Source of the DNA: a candidate division FCPU426 bacterium
GTDB lineage: Bacteria > Oederibacteriota > PGYV01 > Palsa-1178
Direction: 5' to 3'
Length of the DNA stretch: 40,000 nucleotides
Assembly: GCA_003159495.1 (NCBI GenBank)
Contig: PLPI01000048.1
Coordinates: 1-40,000 of the forward strand
Shown here: positions 25,663 through 33,724 of the stretch, piece after piece
How positions within the stretch are numbered: the first letter of the stretch is position 1
Layout of the letters: every line of letters starts with the position of its first letter
Program-made: the position numbers and the translations under genes
Notes under the pieces: generated by a model
What the model saw: the letters and a program-made list of their open reading frames with translations, nothing else
The model's database searches: none
What the model was told of the DNA's origin: nothing

Positions 25663-27045
25663 ATGATAATAATAATGTTCCTTATTTCAGGCTTTTTTTT
25701 CGCGGCACTTGCGCTTGTTTTAAGGTCAAAAACGGCAAATGCGCTCATACCCGTTATTTATGCCGTATGCCATATCGCGATGACGGTGTATCTTGCGGTA
25801 AAACCGGAGAACGTTTCCGGTTATTTCGGCATCGACTCAACGAATACGGTTTTTTTGTTTATTCTTTCGGCTGTTTACCTAGGGGTTTCCGTTTATAATT
25901 TTGATTTTATAAAAAAATCGCAGGCGCCTGCGCTTAAAACCACTTATTATACTGTTGCGCTTCTTGCCTTTACAGCGGCCATGACGGCGGTTTTACTCTC
26001 CTTTAACCTGGGGCTTATGTGGGTTTTCATCGAAGCGACGACGCTTGCAAGCGCATACCTGATATATTATCACGGGGATAAGAATGCCCTCGAGGCGGCG
26101 TGGAAATATATTTTTATATGTTCTATAGGCATATCTTTCGCCTTCATCGGCATCATATTTTTATGTGTTTCAATGCCCGGGGTTGAAAAACAGCTCTCTT
26201 TTGACGCTGTATACAGGGCCGCCCCGGCCATGGACCATGCGTGGCTGAAAACCGCCTTTGTCCTTATGACAATCGGCTTCGGGACAAAGGCCGGGCTTGC
26301 GCCGGTCCATTCATGGCTGCCGGACGCCCATTCGGAAGCGCCTACTCCGGCCTCCGCGCTGTTATCCGCCACACTGCTCAATACGGCCATGGTTGCCATA
26401 ATAAGGATACTGAAAATAATGGACCTTGCGGGGCTTGAAAAGGACGCGGGTTTCTACCTTATTCTCATGGGACTGCTCTCGGTTTTTGTCGCGGCGGTTT
26501 ATATAATAAGGGTCGGGAGCTATAAAAGGATGCTCGCATATTCATCCGTGGAAAACATGGGAATAATAGCCGTTGGCTTGAGCCTGGGCGGCGCGGCAAT
26601 GCCTGCGGTATTCATCCAGGCGGCGGGCCATTCGCTCTCAAAGGCGGCATTCTTTCTTACCTCCGGAAATATCTTAAAACGTTACGACACCAAAGAAATA
26701 TCGGCTGTCAGGGGCCTTTTAAAAAGCGACCGTGTAACAGGCTGGCTCTGGATAGCCTCTTTTGTAATGATTTCGGCAATACCGCCGTCGCCTCTTTTTA
26801 TAAGCGAGTTTAAAATATTAAGGATTATGTTCAGCCGGGGCATGTGGCCGCAGGCCCTGCTTATGCTGCTTCTTTTGACCGCGGTCATTTACGGCATGGC
26901 AACAGCCGTCTTAAGTATGTGTTCCGGCGATGCTCCTGAAGGCGCGGAAAAATTACAGTTAAATCCTGCGCGTTATGTTGCACAGGTCACCTTCATAACC
27001 ATTCTGGCGCTGGCGGGATTTATGCTAGCCGCCGCAACGATATAA
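25663..27045 (+). CDS. HyfF/NuoM-N-like antiporter-type membrane subunit
   Basis: A 460-residue, ~14-helix protein. Antiporter signatures are 'LGLMWVFIEATTLASAYLIYY' (Glu of TM5), 'TIGFGTKAGLAPVHSWLPDAHSEAPTPASALLS' (Lys of TM7), 'MLAYSSVENMGIIAVGLSLGG' and 'IQAAGHSLSKAAFFLTSGN'. Length and the 'HSEAPTPASALLSATLLN' wording point to HyfF rather than a second HyfB. With HyfB-like it gives two pumping modules. A HyfD homologue is absent, so the arm is shorter than that of E. coli hydrogenase 4. Confidence 0.92.
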   Translation: MIIIMFLISGFFFAALALVLRSKTANALIPVIYAVCHIAMTVYLAVKPENVSGYFGIDSTNTVFLFILSAVYLGVSVYNFDFIKKSQAPALKTTYYTVALLAFTAAMTAVLLSFNLGLMWVFIEATTLASAYLIYYHGDKNALEAAWKYIFICSIGISFAFIGIIFLCVSMPGVEKQLSFDAVYRAAPAMDHAWLKTAFVLMTIGFGTKAGLAPVHSWLPDAHSEAPTPASALLSATLLNTAMVAIIRILKIMDLAGLEKDAGFYLILMGLLSVFVAAVYIIRVGSYKRMLAYSSVENMGIIAVGLSLGGAAMPAVFIQAAGHSLSKAAFFLTSGNILKRYDTKEISAVRGLLKSDRVTGWLWIASFVMISAIPPSPLFISEFKILRIMFSRGMWPQALLMLLLLTAVIYGMATAVLSMCSGDAPEGAEKLQLNPARYVAQVTFITILALAGFMLAAATI

Positions 27046-27055
27046 GGCGTTAAAA

Positions 27056-28540
27056 ATGGAAAACTTCAAACTTACAAAAAACAACAGGCCGGCAGAGTTA
27101 AAGGGGCTCCCTGAACTTTCTATCGGCGAGTTAAGCAGGGCTGTTGTCACGGAATGTGCGGCCGGAAAAAGAGTGCTGGGATTTTTCGGCATGAACGAAG
27201 CGGCGGATAAGATGCGCCTCTTTGCCGCGCTTGCCGATGACGAATCGTCGTCTATTCTTTTATCGTCCGCATGTTTTGACAATGTGAAAAATTATCCGTC
27301 CCTGACGCCGGATGCTCCGATGTTCCATATGTTCGAGAGGGAATTTTATGAGCAGACGGGCATAAGGCCCGATGCGCATCCCTGGTTAAAACCGGTGCGT
27401 TATCCGTCGGTAAGCGGCGGAAAAATGGAGGATTATCCCTTTTTTACCCCCACCGGGCGGGAAATGCACGAGGTTGCGGTAGGGCCGGTCCACGCGGGCA
27501 TAATTGAGCCGGGCCATTTCAGGTTCCAGTGCGCAGGAGAGAATGTTAAGCACCTTGAAATACAGCTGGGTTACCAGCACAGGGGGGTTGAGGCGCTCTT
27601 TGACGGATGCGGCGGCCGCGATATGATACACCTCGCCGAGTCTGTCTGCGGCGACACGGTAGTGGGCCATGCCACAGCATACGCTTCTCTTCTTGAATCA
27701 CTTTCGGGTACGCAGGTCACAAGAAAAGCGTATGTCATCAGGGCCATAGCGCTTGAGCTTGAACGCGTTGCCATGCACACGGCAGGGCTCGGAGCGATAG
27801 CCGGCGACATTGCATATCTCATGGGCAATGCCGTATTCGGGGCCAACAGGACAAAAATTATAAATACATCACTTCTTATCTGCGGGTCAAGGTCGGGGCG
27901 CGGACTTGTCCGTACCGGCGGGGTTGTTTATGACATTGACGCGCTAAAGGCAAAACAGATAAGGCAAAACGTGAACGAGGCTTACGACAGGATACGCGAG
28001 ATGGCAGAGGAGATGTTCTCGTCGCCAAGCGTGCTCTCCAGGCTCCAGCAGACCGGCGTGGTTTCAAAACGCGACGCTGTAAAGACGGGAATGACCGGGT
28101 TTGCCGCAAGGGCTTCCGGTGTTGCTGTGGACTCGCGCGAGGACCATCCGTCAGGCGCTTATATCCATTTTCCGGTGCGCAAAGAGGTGCTCGAAAGCGG
28201 GGATTGCTTTGCAAGGGCATACCTCAGATATATGGAAATAAACCAGTCGATAAAACTTGTAAATGAAATGTGTGATAATATCCCGTCCGGAGAAATATTG
28301 GCGGAAAAAAGTATCATGGCGCCTGATTCCATCTGCGTGTCGATTGTTGAAGGCTGGCGCGGCGGAATTGTTTATACCGGCATCACGGATAAAAACGGCT
28401 CGCTGAAAAAAATAAAGATAAAGGACCCGTCATTTAACAACTGGTACGGACTTGCGCTTGCCATGCGAAATAACGGGATATCCGATTTTCCGGTTTGCAA
28501 CAAGAGTTTTGACCTTTCATACTGCGGAAACGATTTGTAA
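27056..28540 (+). CDS. HyfG/NuoCD-like large subunit lacking the NiFe-binding motifs
   Basis: A 494-residue protein. Residues 1-~115 resemble a NuoC-type domain and 130-494 a NuoD/[NiFe] large-subunit domain ('VGPVHAGIIEPGHFRF', 'LEIQLGYQHRGVEALF', 'ALELERVAMHTAGLGAIAGDIAYLMGN'). True group-4 hydrogenases have CGIC at the first site and DPCxxC at the C-terminus. Here the first site reads ESVC198GDT201VVGH, losing the second Cys, and the second reads FD486LSYC490GND-end, losing Pro and the paired Cys. There is no cleavable C-terminal extension after the last Cys and no maturation protease nearby. It therefore cannot bind NiFe in the known way and fits the energy-converting hydrogenase-related (Ehr) class. 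It most likely passes electrons to another acceptor or donor. Confidence 0.9.
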   Translation: MENFKLTKNNRPAELKGLPELSIGELSRAVVTECAAGKRVLGFFGMNEAADKMRLFAALADDESSSILLSSACFDNVKNYPSLTPDAPMFHMFEREFYEQTGIRPDAHPWLKPVRYPSVSGGKMEDYPFFTPTGREMHEVAVGPVHAGIIEPGHFRFQCAGENVKHLEIQLGYQHRGVEALFDGCGGRDMIHLAESVCGDTVVGHATAYASLLESLSGTQVTRKAYVIRAIALELERVAMHTAGLGAIAGDIAYLMGNAVFGANRTKIINTSLLICGSRSGRGLVRTGGVVYDIDALKAKQIRQNVNEAYDRIREMAEEMFSSPSVLSRLQQTGVVSKRDAVKTGMTGFAARASGVAVDSREDHPSGAYIHFPVRKEVLESGDCFARAYLRYMEINQSIKLVNEMCDNIPSGEILAEKSIMAPDSICVSIVEGWRGGIVYTGITDKNGSLKKIKIKDPSFNNWYGLALAMRNNGISDFPVCNKSFDLSYCGNDL

Positions 28541-28557
28541 ATGGAAAAGGAGACGCG

Positions 28558-29313
28558 ATGTTCGAAATGCTGAATATCAGGATACGCCAGGGTTCGCAAT
28601 ACATACCCGACGTAAAAAAAGCGGTTTTAAACCAAATGCACAGGGGTTTCCCCGTATTGAATGCGGATAAGGTGGATTCCTCGTTCACGGCGGATTCCGT
28701 GTGCCCGTCGGGGGCCATAACAAGGGAGCCTTTTGCCATTGATATGGGAAAATGCGTATTCTGCGGGGACTGCGCAGGGGCGTGCAAAAATAACGAGATA
28801 AAATTCACCAGTTTCCATAAACTGGGCGCAGACTCGCGCGAGAAGCTGGTTATAAAATACGGGGATACTCCCGGAGAGTATGAAAAAAACGCTGTTGTAT
28901 GCAGGAAGGAAATAAAAAGGATATTCGGAAGGTCGTTGAAATTCCGGCAGGTATCGGCCGGGGGATGCAACGGATGTGAAATGGAGCTTAATGCGTGCAC
29001 CAACGTTAATTTTGACATGGCTAGGTTCGGCATAGACTTTACGGCATCGCCGCGCCACGCGGACGGCCTGGTAATAACGGGCCCGATAACAAAGAATATG
29101 GCCTTTGCCGTGGAGGAAACATACAACGCAATAGCGGAGCCAAAAATAATAATAGCATGCGGCGCCTGCGCTGTTTCTGGCGGGATATTTGCCGGGTCAA
29201 ATGCGGTTGACAGGGAATTCTTTGCGGCCCACGGGGTAGACCTTTATGTGCCGGGCTGCCCGCCCCATCCGCTTACGTTCATTAACGGAATTTTAAAACT
29301 TATCGGTAGGTAA
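28558..29313 (+). CDS. Fused ferredoxin - small subunit (HyfH-HyfI/NuoI-NuoB-like)
   Basis: A 251-residue fusion. The N-terminal ferredoxin part keeps C49-P plus C66, C69 and C72 (from CVFCGDCAGAC), exactly the ligands of one [4Fe-4S] cluster of a two-cluster ferredoxin. The CxxCxxC set for the other cluster is gone, leaving C76 as an orphan. The C-terminal part is a NuoB/HyfI-type small subunit with the proximal cluster ligands C137 and C140 ('GGCNGCEMELNA'), C204 ('CGACAVSGG') and C234 ('VPGCPPHPLTFINGIL'). Usually HyfH and HyfI are separate. Electrons would run between the single ferredoxin cluster and the proximal cluster next to the large subunit encoded upstream. AAAGGAG precedes the ATG. 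Confidence 0.9.
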   Translation: MFEMLNIRIRQGSQYIPDVKKAVLNQMHRGFPVLNADKVDSSFTADSVCPSGAITREPFAIDMGKCVFCGDCAGACKNNEIKFTSFHKLGADSREKLVIKYGDTPGEYEKNAVVCRKEIKRIFGRSLKFRQVSAGGCNGCEMELNACTNVNFDMARFGIDFTASPRHADGLVITGPITKNMAFAVEETYNAIAEPKIIIACGACAVSGGIFAGSNAVDREFFAAHGVDLYVPGCPPHPLTFINGILKLIGR

Positions 29314-29357
29314 AACGGGATTGCTGTTGTAAAATACAGGATAAGGATGGTGACCCG

Positions 29358-30098
29358 TTGAAAAAAATAATATTTACACTCTTTGCGGTTATGGTAAGCT
29401 TCGCGGCTTTTGCCGAGCAGTTTGAGCACCCCATGATGGACCTCGATGTTCCGTCAGGCATGGAAAAGGGGCAGATGTATGTCGAACTCGGGGAAAAATC
29501 TTACGCGCCGTTAAATAATTACCCGCCGGATGATTTTTTTGCCGTTATTGACAACGGAGCAAATGTAAAACTGGGCGTAAGGTACATGGCCACAGATAAC
29601 ATTTCCGCCGGCGTATCGTATATTTCTGAAAAAATGGAAAAAACAGCGGAGCTGTCATATACATTTAATTTTGAAAAGAATGGATTCAACGCGAAAATCG
29701 AGGCCGCTTATATCAATGACAGGGAAGCCCCCGGCGAACCCCTGAAATCAAAGCCGTTCGGCCTTGTATCGTTCCAGACCGTGCCGTTCATGAATAAAAT
29801 GTTCGTGGTGACCGTTGATTACGGCTCTGAAAGCGGCCATTCCGGCCTGGGAACGGGAATATTATACAACATCTCCGAACACAACTGCCTGCTGGCGGAA
29901 TATTACCCGGTTATAAACCAATACAAAAGCAACACAACCAGCTGTTATTCCTTCGGCTACAAACACGATACATACGGCCATCAGTTTATTTTCAGGGTGG
30001 GGAATTCAAGCCAGATAGGGGCGAGGGATTTGATGCAGGGAACAAACAGCGGCAACCTCTACGCAGGAGTTGATGTTATGAGGCTGTTTGCGTTTTAG
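29358..30098 (+). CDS. Exported beta-barrel-like protein of unknown function
   Basis: A 246-residue precursor starting at TTG 29358 (AAGGATGGTGA upstream) with a signal peptide (KKIIFTLFAVMVSFAAFAEQ). The mature chain alternates polar and hydrophobic residues in strand-like blocks ('NVKLGVRYMATDNISAGVSYI', 'TAELSYTFNFEKNGFNAKIEAAY', 'LYAGVDVMRLFAF') and ends in Phe, as outer-membrane barrels often do. The region 'EHPMMDLDVPSGMEKGQMYVELGEKSY' recalls DUF5777-type barrels, but I am not certain. It begins 44 bases after the hydrogenase-like operon's last gene and could be read through from it. Confidence 0.65.
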   Translation: MKKIIFTLFAVMVSFAAFAEQFEHPMMDLDVPSGMEKGQMYVELGEKSYAPLNNYPPDDFFAVIDNGANVKLGVRYMATDNISAGVSYISEKMEKTAELSYTFNFEKNGFNAKIEAAYINDREAPGEPLKSKPFGLVSFQTVPFMNKMFVVTVDYGSESGHSGLGTGILYNISEHNCLLAEYYPVINQYKSNTTSCYSFGYKHDTYGHQFIFRVGNSSQIGARDLMQGTNSGNLYAGVDVMRLFAF

Positions 30099-30207
30099 GC
30101 GGGTGAGATCAAAATGCGTGAAAACTGTAAAATGGAGATTGTCGTAATACAAGGCCGGGATGATAGGATTAAGAAAATCTTATGGGCTATAAGGGGGAAA
30201 TATAGTT

Positions 30208-30340
30208 ATGTTAAACAAAAAAAGCAACAAGCAAGATCTGGCGCGAGTTTTTGGAAGCTCTGGAAGATGAACCACTAAAGCTATCGGCAGAGTTTGATAT
30301 CCTGTTACAAATAATTTTAAAATTGACAAACTTATATTAG
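30208..30340 (+). pseudogene. Small broken reading frame upstream of the toxin-antitoxin pair
   Basis: ATG 30208 follows AAGGGGG. Its frame stops early, but removing one A from the seven-A run at 30217-30223 would open a 43-residue frame with protein-like content (ATSKIWREFLEALEDEPLKL, then SAEFDILLQIILKL) to TAG 30338. The 293-base interval between genes (30099-30391) holds this relic and the promoter below; I see nothing else in it. It may be a decayed small gene, a one-base sequence error, or chance. Confidence 0.3.
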
Positions 30341-30351
30341 TTATATATACT
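30323..30351 (+). promoter_or_regulatory. Consensus promoter of the AbiE-type toxin-antitoxin operon
   Basis: TTGACA (30323-30328), exactly 17 bases, then TATACT (30346-30351). It lies 41 bases before ATG 30392. Confidence 0.75.
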
Positions 30352-30391
30352 TATTGTAAAGAAATTTACAATATTTCCGTAAGGTGGAAAA

Positions 30392-31195
30392 ATGAAAAAT
30401 AATGTTACAACCAGAGGATATCTAACACAGAGGGAACGACAGGTGATTGGCAGGCTCTCATATGAAAAAACAGCGGCAATAACACGAAAACAGTTTGATT
30501 CATATTTTAATAATTACCCAAAAACAGTAAGGGAAAAATTGATTTACAGGCTGAACAGACAGGGTATTTTGAAAAAAATCAAAAAAGGGGTTTATATTTA
30601 TTCCCCGTTAGAGGCGGGTCCCGCCGGAAGAAATATTAATGAATACATGGTGCCCGGGCTCCTGCTGCCCGGCAGGGATTATTACATAGGTTATTCAACA
30701 ATGTTTAATTACTATAAGTTTACCGACCAGTTATTCCGTGTAATTTATGTTTTAAATACGGGGATTCAGCGCGACAGGGATGTCGGCGGAATGAGATTTA
30801 AACTGCTTAAGGTATCAAAAAAGAGAATGTACGGTATAACTGAAATTGATATAATGGGTGTAAAATCCAGGGTAAGCGACCTTGAGAGAACACTCGTGGA
30901 TCTTATATATTTTTCAAACCCTGTTGGAGGCCTGAAGCGTGCCTATGAAATCATGGTTGATATGGTAAAGCGCGGCAGGGCGGACCGGGAAAAATTCCTT
31001 GAATATCTGGCGCTGTTCCCGAATGCTTATGTAAGGAAACGCGCCGGATATATTCTGGACTCAGCCGGAATAAAAACAGGCAGATTGGTTGAGGCCATAA
31101 ATCCAATGTCGATTATGACCCTTTATAATGGAAAAAGCAGAAAAGGCAGAATTGACAAAAAGTGGGGGATTATCATAAATGATTCACGAGAATAG
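30392..31195 (+). CDS. AbiEi-family antitoxin / transcriptional regulator
   Basis: A 267-residue protein, the usual AbiEi size. It has an N-terminal winged HTH ('TRGYLTQRERQVIGRLSYEKTAAITRKQFDSYF', 'LIYRLNRQGILKKIKKGVYIYSPLE') and an AbiEi-like C-terminal domain ('PGRDYYIGYSTMFNYYKFTDQ', 'VSDLERTLVDLIYF', 'LEYLALFPNAYVRKRAGYILD'). In type IV AbiE systems this protein represses its own promoter and neutralises the partner toxin. AAGGTGG precedes the ATG, and the gene overlaps the toxin gene by 17 bases, the expected order (antitoxin first). Confidence 0.85.
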   Translation: MKNNVTTRGYLTQRERQVIGRLSYEKTAAITRKQFDSYFNNYPKTVREKLIYRLNRQGILKKIKKGVYIYSPLEAGPAGRNINEYMVPGLLLPGRDYYIGYSTMFNYYKFTDQLFRVIYVLNTGIQRDRDVGGMRFKLLKVSKKRMYGITEIDIMGVKSRVSDLERTLVDLIYFSNPVGGLKRAYEIMVDMVKRGRADREKFLEYLALFPNAYVRKRAGYILDSAGIKTGRLVEAINPMSIMTLYNGKSRKGRIDKKWGIIINDSRE

Positions 31196-32054
31196 GGAAG
31201 AGTTTAGGGGGATTCTGGAAAGAGCTTCGGCTGCAACCGGATTTCCAGCGGGCCTTCTTGAAAAGGATTATTATTTAACAATTATGCTTAATGGTATAAA
31301 TAAAGAATTGGACGAGAAACTCGTTTTTAAAGGCGGAACCTGCCTTAATAAGCTGTATTTTGACTATTTCAGGCTGAGCGAGGACCTTGATTTTACGCTG
31401 TTGTTGCCGGATGGGAAAGTAAATAAAACTATAAGAAGCAGATGTATGGACGGGATTAAAAAGGGTATAAAGAAATATTTGCAAAAATACGGCCTTATTC
31501 TTGATGAGTCTGAAAGGCCGGGCAGGAATGAAAGCAGGCAGTACGTTTATTACGTGAATTATGATTCTATAATTACGGGAACAACGAACCATGTGAAGCT
31601 TGAAATAGGATTGCGCGCAAATCCGTTTATGAAGGTCCGGGAAATGAAAGTTAAGCATGTTTTTAAAAATCCATTTTCCGGCGTTGAGTTGTTTGATGCG
31701 GGAACTGTAAAATGCCTTTCACTGATTGAAATTGCCGCGGAGAAATTCAGGGCCGCCGCTACCCGGAAAAAAATAGCGCCAAGAGATTTTTTTGACCTTG
31801 ATTATCTGATTAAAAAGGGGGTTGATTTCAAATCAAAGGACTTACAGGAGCTTGTTTCGAAAAAAATGGCCGAAGATGGGTTCGCTGCACCCGTGGGAAA
31901 ATATTATGTAAATTTATTCAGGACTGCGGAGGAAATCAGGGATATGGAATTGCGGCTTGAGGATGAACTGTATCCGGTGCTGGCAAAATCGTCGATAGGG
32001 GATTTCAGACTGGATAGGGTCATCAAGTATTTTAATGCAATAAGAGTAAGGTGA
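31179..32054 (+). CDS. AbiEii-family nucleotidyltransferase toxin
   Basis: A 291-residue protein of the AbiEii/MenAbi-type nucleotidyltransferases. Diagnostic motifs are the N-terminal 'GLLEKDYYLTIML', the nucleotidyltransferase core 'KLVFKGGTCLNKLYFDYFRLSEDLDFTLLL' (GG..L and the catalytic DLD), 'VKLEIGLR', and 'LIEIAAEKFRAAATRKKIAPRDFFDLDYL' with the conserved K...R....R..D..D block. AbiEii toxins are bacteriostatic and several AbiE systems act in phage defence by abortive infection (family knowledge). The whole pair appears intact. Confidence 0.88.
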   Translation: MIHENREEFRGILERASAATGFPAGLLEKDYYLTIMLNGINKELDEKLVFKGGTCLNKLYFDYFRLSEDLDFTLLLPDGKVNKTIRSRCMDGIKKGIKKYLQKYGLILDESERPGRNESRQYVYYVNYDSIITGTTNHVKLEIGLRANPFMKVREMKVKHVFKNPFSGVELFDAGTVKCLSLIEIAAEKFRAAATRKKIAPRDFFDLDYLIKKGVDFKSKDLQELVSKKMAEDGFAAPVGKYYVNLFRTAEEIRDMELRLEDELYPVLAKSSIGDFRLDRVIKYFNAIRVR

Positions 32055-32108
32055 CTGGAACAGAACAGATTTTCCGGCGGTACCCATTAATTAACGGAGA
32101 AAATAAAG

Positions 32109-32867
32109 ATGAAAAAAATAGCGGCTGTCGAGGTTCAGGGGATATTTAAAACTTATAAGTCCGGATTTTTCAGGCCCCGTTTTACCATGGCGCTTCAGGG
32201 AATCGACCTTGTCATCCATGAAGGGGAGCTCTTCGGCGTACTTGGGCCAAACGGCGCCGGGAAAAGCACTTTGCTCAATACCATCATGGGGCTTATCACC
32301 CCGGATAAAGGCTGTGTGCTCATATCCGGTAATAACACCTGCGGCATGTTCCATCATGAGGTGCGCGCTTCCATGAACATGAGTTCCGGCAACCCTAATT
32401 ACCCGTGGGCGCTTACCGTGCGGGAGGCGCTTAACTTTTACGGCATGCTTTACGGAATTTGGGGTAAAAAACTTCATATAAAGGTCGACAGCCTTATCGA
32501 ACTAATGGAGCTCGAAAAACACGCCAATACGAGGTTTGACGAGCTCTCAACGGGCACCAAGCAGAGAACCTCTATAGCCAAATCCCTTTTAAACGACCCG
32601 AAAATACTCCTTCTTGACGAACCTACATCGGGCATGGATCCGAACATATCGGTAAAAATAAGGGGGCTGATAAAACGGCTCCACGGGGAATTAAAGATCA
32701 CCGTACTGCTTACGACCCATATGATGAGGGAAGCAGAGGAGCTCTGCGGGCGTATAGCGTTCATAAAGGACGGGAAAATAACCGCGCTTGGAACAAAGGA
32801 AAAGATACAGAAAATGACAAAGTCAAAGAACATGGAGGAGGCCTTCATTGAACTCGCAGCTGATTAG
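32109..32867 (+). CDS. ABC-2 type exporter, ATP-binding subunit
   Basis: A 252-residue ATPase. Walker A is GPNGAGKST (~49-57), signature LSTGTKQRTSIAKSLL, Walker B 'ILLLDEPTSGMDP' and the switch 'LLTTHMMREAEEL'. The 'LSTGTKQR' form of the signature is typical of ABC-2/NatA-type exporters. GGAG precedes the ATG. It overlaps the permease gene by 20 bases. The substrate may be a drug, lipid, polysaccharide or Na+; the sequence does not decide. Confidence 0.93.
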   Translation: MKKIAAVEVQGIFKTYKSGFFRPRFTMALQGIDLVIHEGELFGVLGPNGAGKSTLLNTIMGLITPDKGCVLISGNNTCGMFHHEVRASMNMSSGNPNYPWALTVREALNFYGMLYGIWGKKLHIKVDSLIELMELEKHANTRFDELSTGTKQRTSIAKSLLNDPKILLLDEPTSGMDPNISVKIRGLIKRLHGELKITVLLTTHMMREAEELCGRIAFIKDGKITALGTKEKIQKMTKSKNMEEAFIELAAD

Positions 32868-33630
32868 GATATACGCGTTCGCGTACAGAAATTACATATT
32901 CGCCATAAGGAATTTTTTTACTTTTGCGGAAATGCTCTTCTGGCCTGTTATAGGCATACTTTCCATAGGATTGATGGGAGGTTTCCTGGGCCTTAAGGGC
33001 AATATGAGGGAATTTCTGCTCACCGGCGCTATAGTCGCCGGGGTCTTCCAGACATCACAGCTTGATGTGGCATACGGATTTTTATACGACGTTTGGTCCA
33101 AAAGCGTCAAACAGACCTTCATAGCCCCGGTGAGGAACATGGATTATATAGCCGGTTCATGGCTCATCGGAACCGGGCGGGGGATAATTACATTTTTCAT
33201 GCTGGCCGCCCTTGCCGCCTTATTTTTCAAATTCAGAATGCCGCCGGGTTTTGCCCTGTGGGCCTCTCTGGCTGGCGTGTACCTTACGGCCATGATAACC
33301 GGAATGATGACTATATTTTTTATCTTCATGTTCGGCCAGAGGATAGATATCATAGCCTGGATGATGTCGGCGCTGACGATGTTATTATGCGGCATCTACT
33401 ATCCGGTGACATACCTGCCGCCATTCTTCGAAAGACTGGCGCAGTTCATACCTCTCACATATTTTCTGGAATATTTCCGCACGGGCTACGGTTTCAGTTT
33501 AAATTTCACACATCCGCTGTTAAAAGGGTTCGGACTTTCAGCCGCGTATATAGGGATATTATTGTGGATGATTGAAATGGCGTTTTTAAAGGCAAAAAAG
33601 TCGGGGATGCTGGTAAAGCTGTCGGAATAA
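32848..33630 (+). CDS. ABC-2 type exporter, permease subunit
   Basis: A 260-residue membrane protein starting at TTG 32848 behind GGAGGAGG, with six hydrophobic helices. ABC-2 family features: 'AFAYRNYIFAIRNFFTFAEMLFWPVIGILSIG' at the N-terminus, 'FGQRIDIIAWMMSALTMLLCGIYYPVTYLPPFFERLAQFIPLTYFLEYFR' near the end. It forms the membrane part of the exporter with the ATPase encoded upstream. Confidence 0.9.
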   Translation: MNSQLIRIYAFAYRNYIFAIRNFFTFAEMLFWPVIGILSIGLMGGFLGLKGNMREFLLTGAIVAGVFQTSQLDVAYGFLYDVWSKSVKQTFIAPVRNMDYIAGSWLIGTGRGIITFFMLAALAALFFKFRMPPGFALWASLAGVYLTAMITGMMTIFFIFMFGQRIDIIAWMMSALTMLLCGIYYPVTYLPPFFERLAQFIPLTYFLEYFRTGYGFSLNFTHPLLKGFGLSAAYIGILLWMIEMAFLKAKKSGMLVKLSE

Positions 33631-33651
33631 GGGGGCCGGGTTTAATGCATA

Positions 33652-33680
33652 TTGACTAAAATCATTGCGGATAGGATAAT
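33652..33680 (+). promoter_or_regulatory. Promoter of the marC-family gene
   Basis: TTGACT (33652-33657), a 17-base spacer and GATAAT (33675-33680). ATG 33725 follows GGAGG. Confidence 0.55.
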
Positions 33681-33724
33681 CAAACCGACAGGGCATATAA
33701 GAAACTTTCTGTGGAGGTTCTATC

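Noticed and set aside
27056-29313. Calling the locus a functional [NiFe] hydrogenase-4 or formate hydrogenlyase
   Set aside because: Both NiFe ligand motifs are lost, and no maturation or formate dehydrogenase gene is in the window.
30114-30275. 53-codon frame after the beta-barrel gene, preceded by GGTGAG
   Set aside because: Basic, low-information translation that competes with the more protein-like frame in the same stretch; not convincing.
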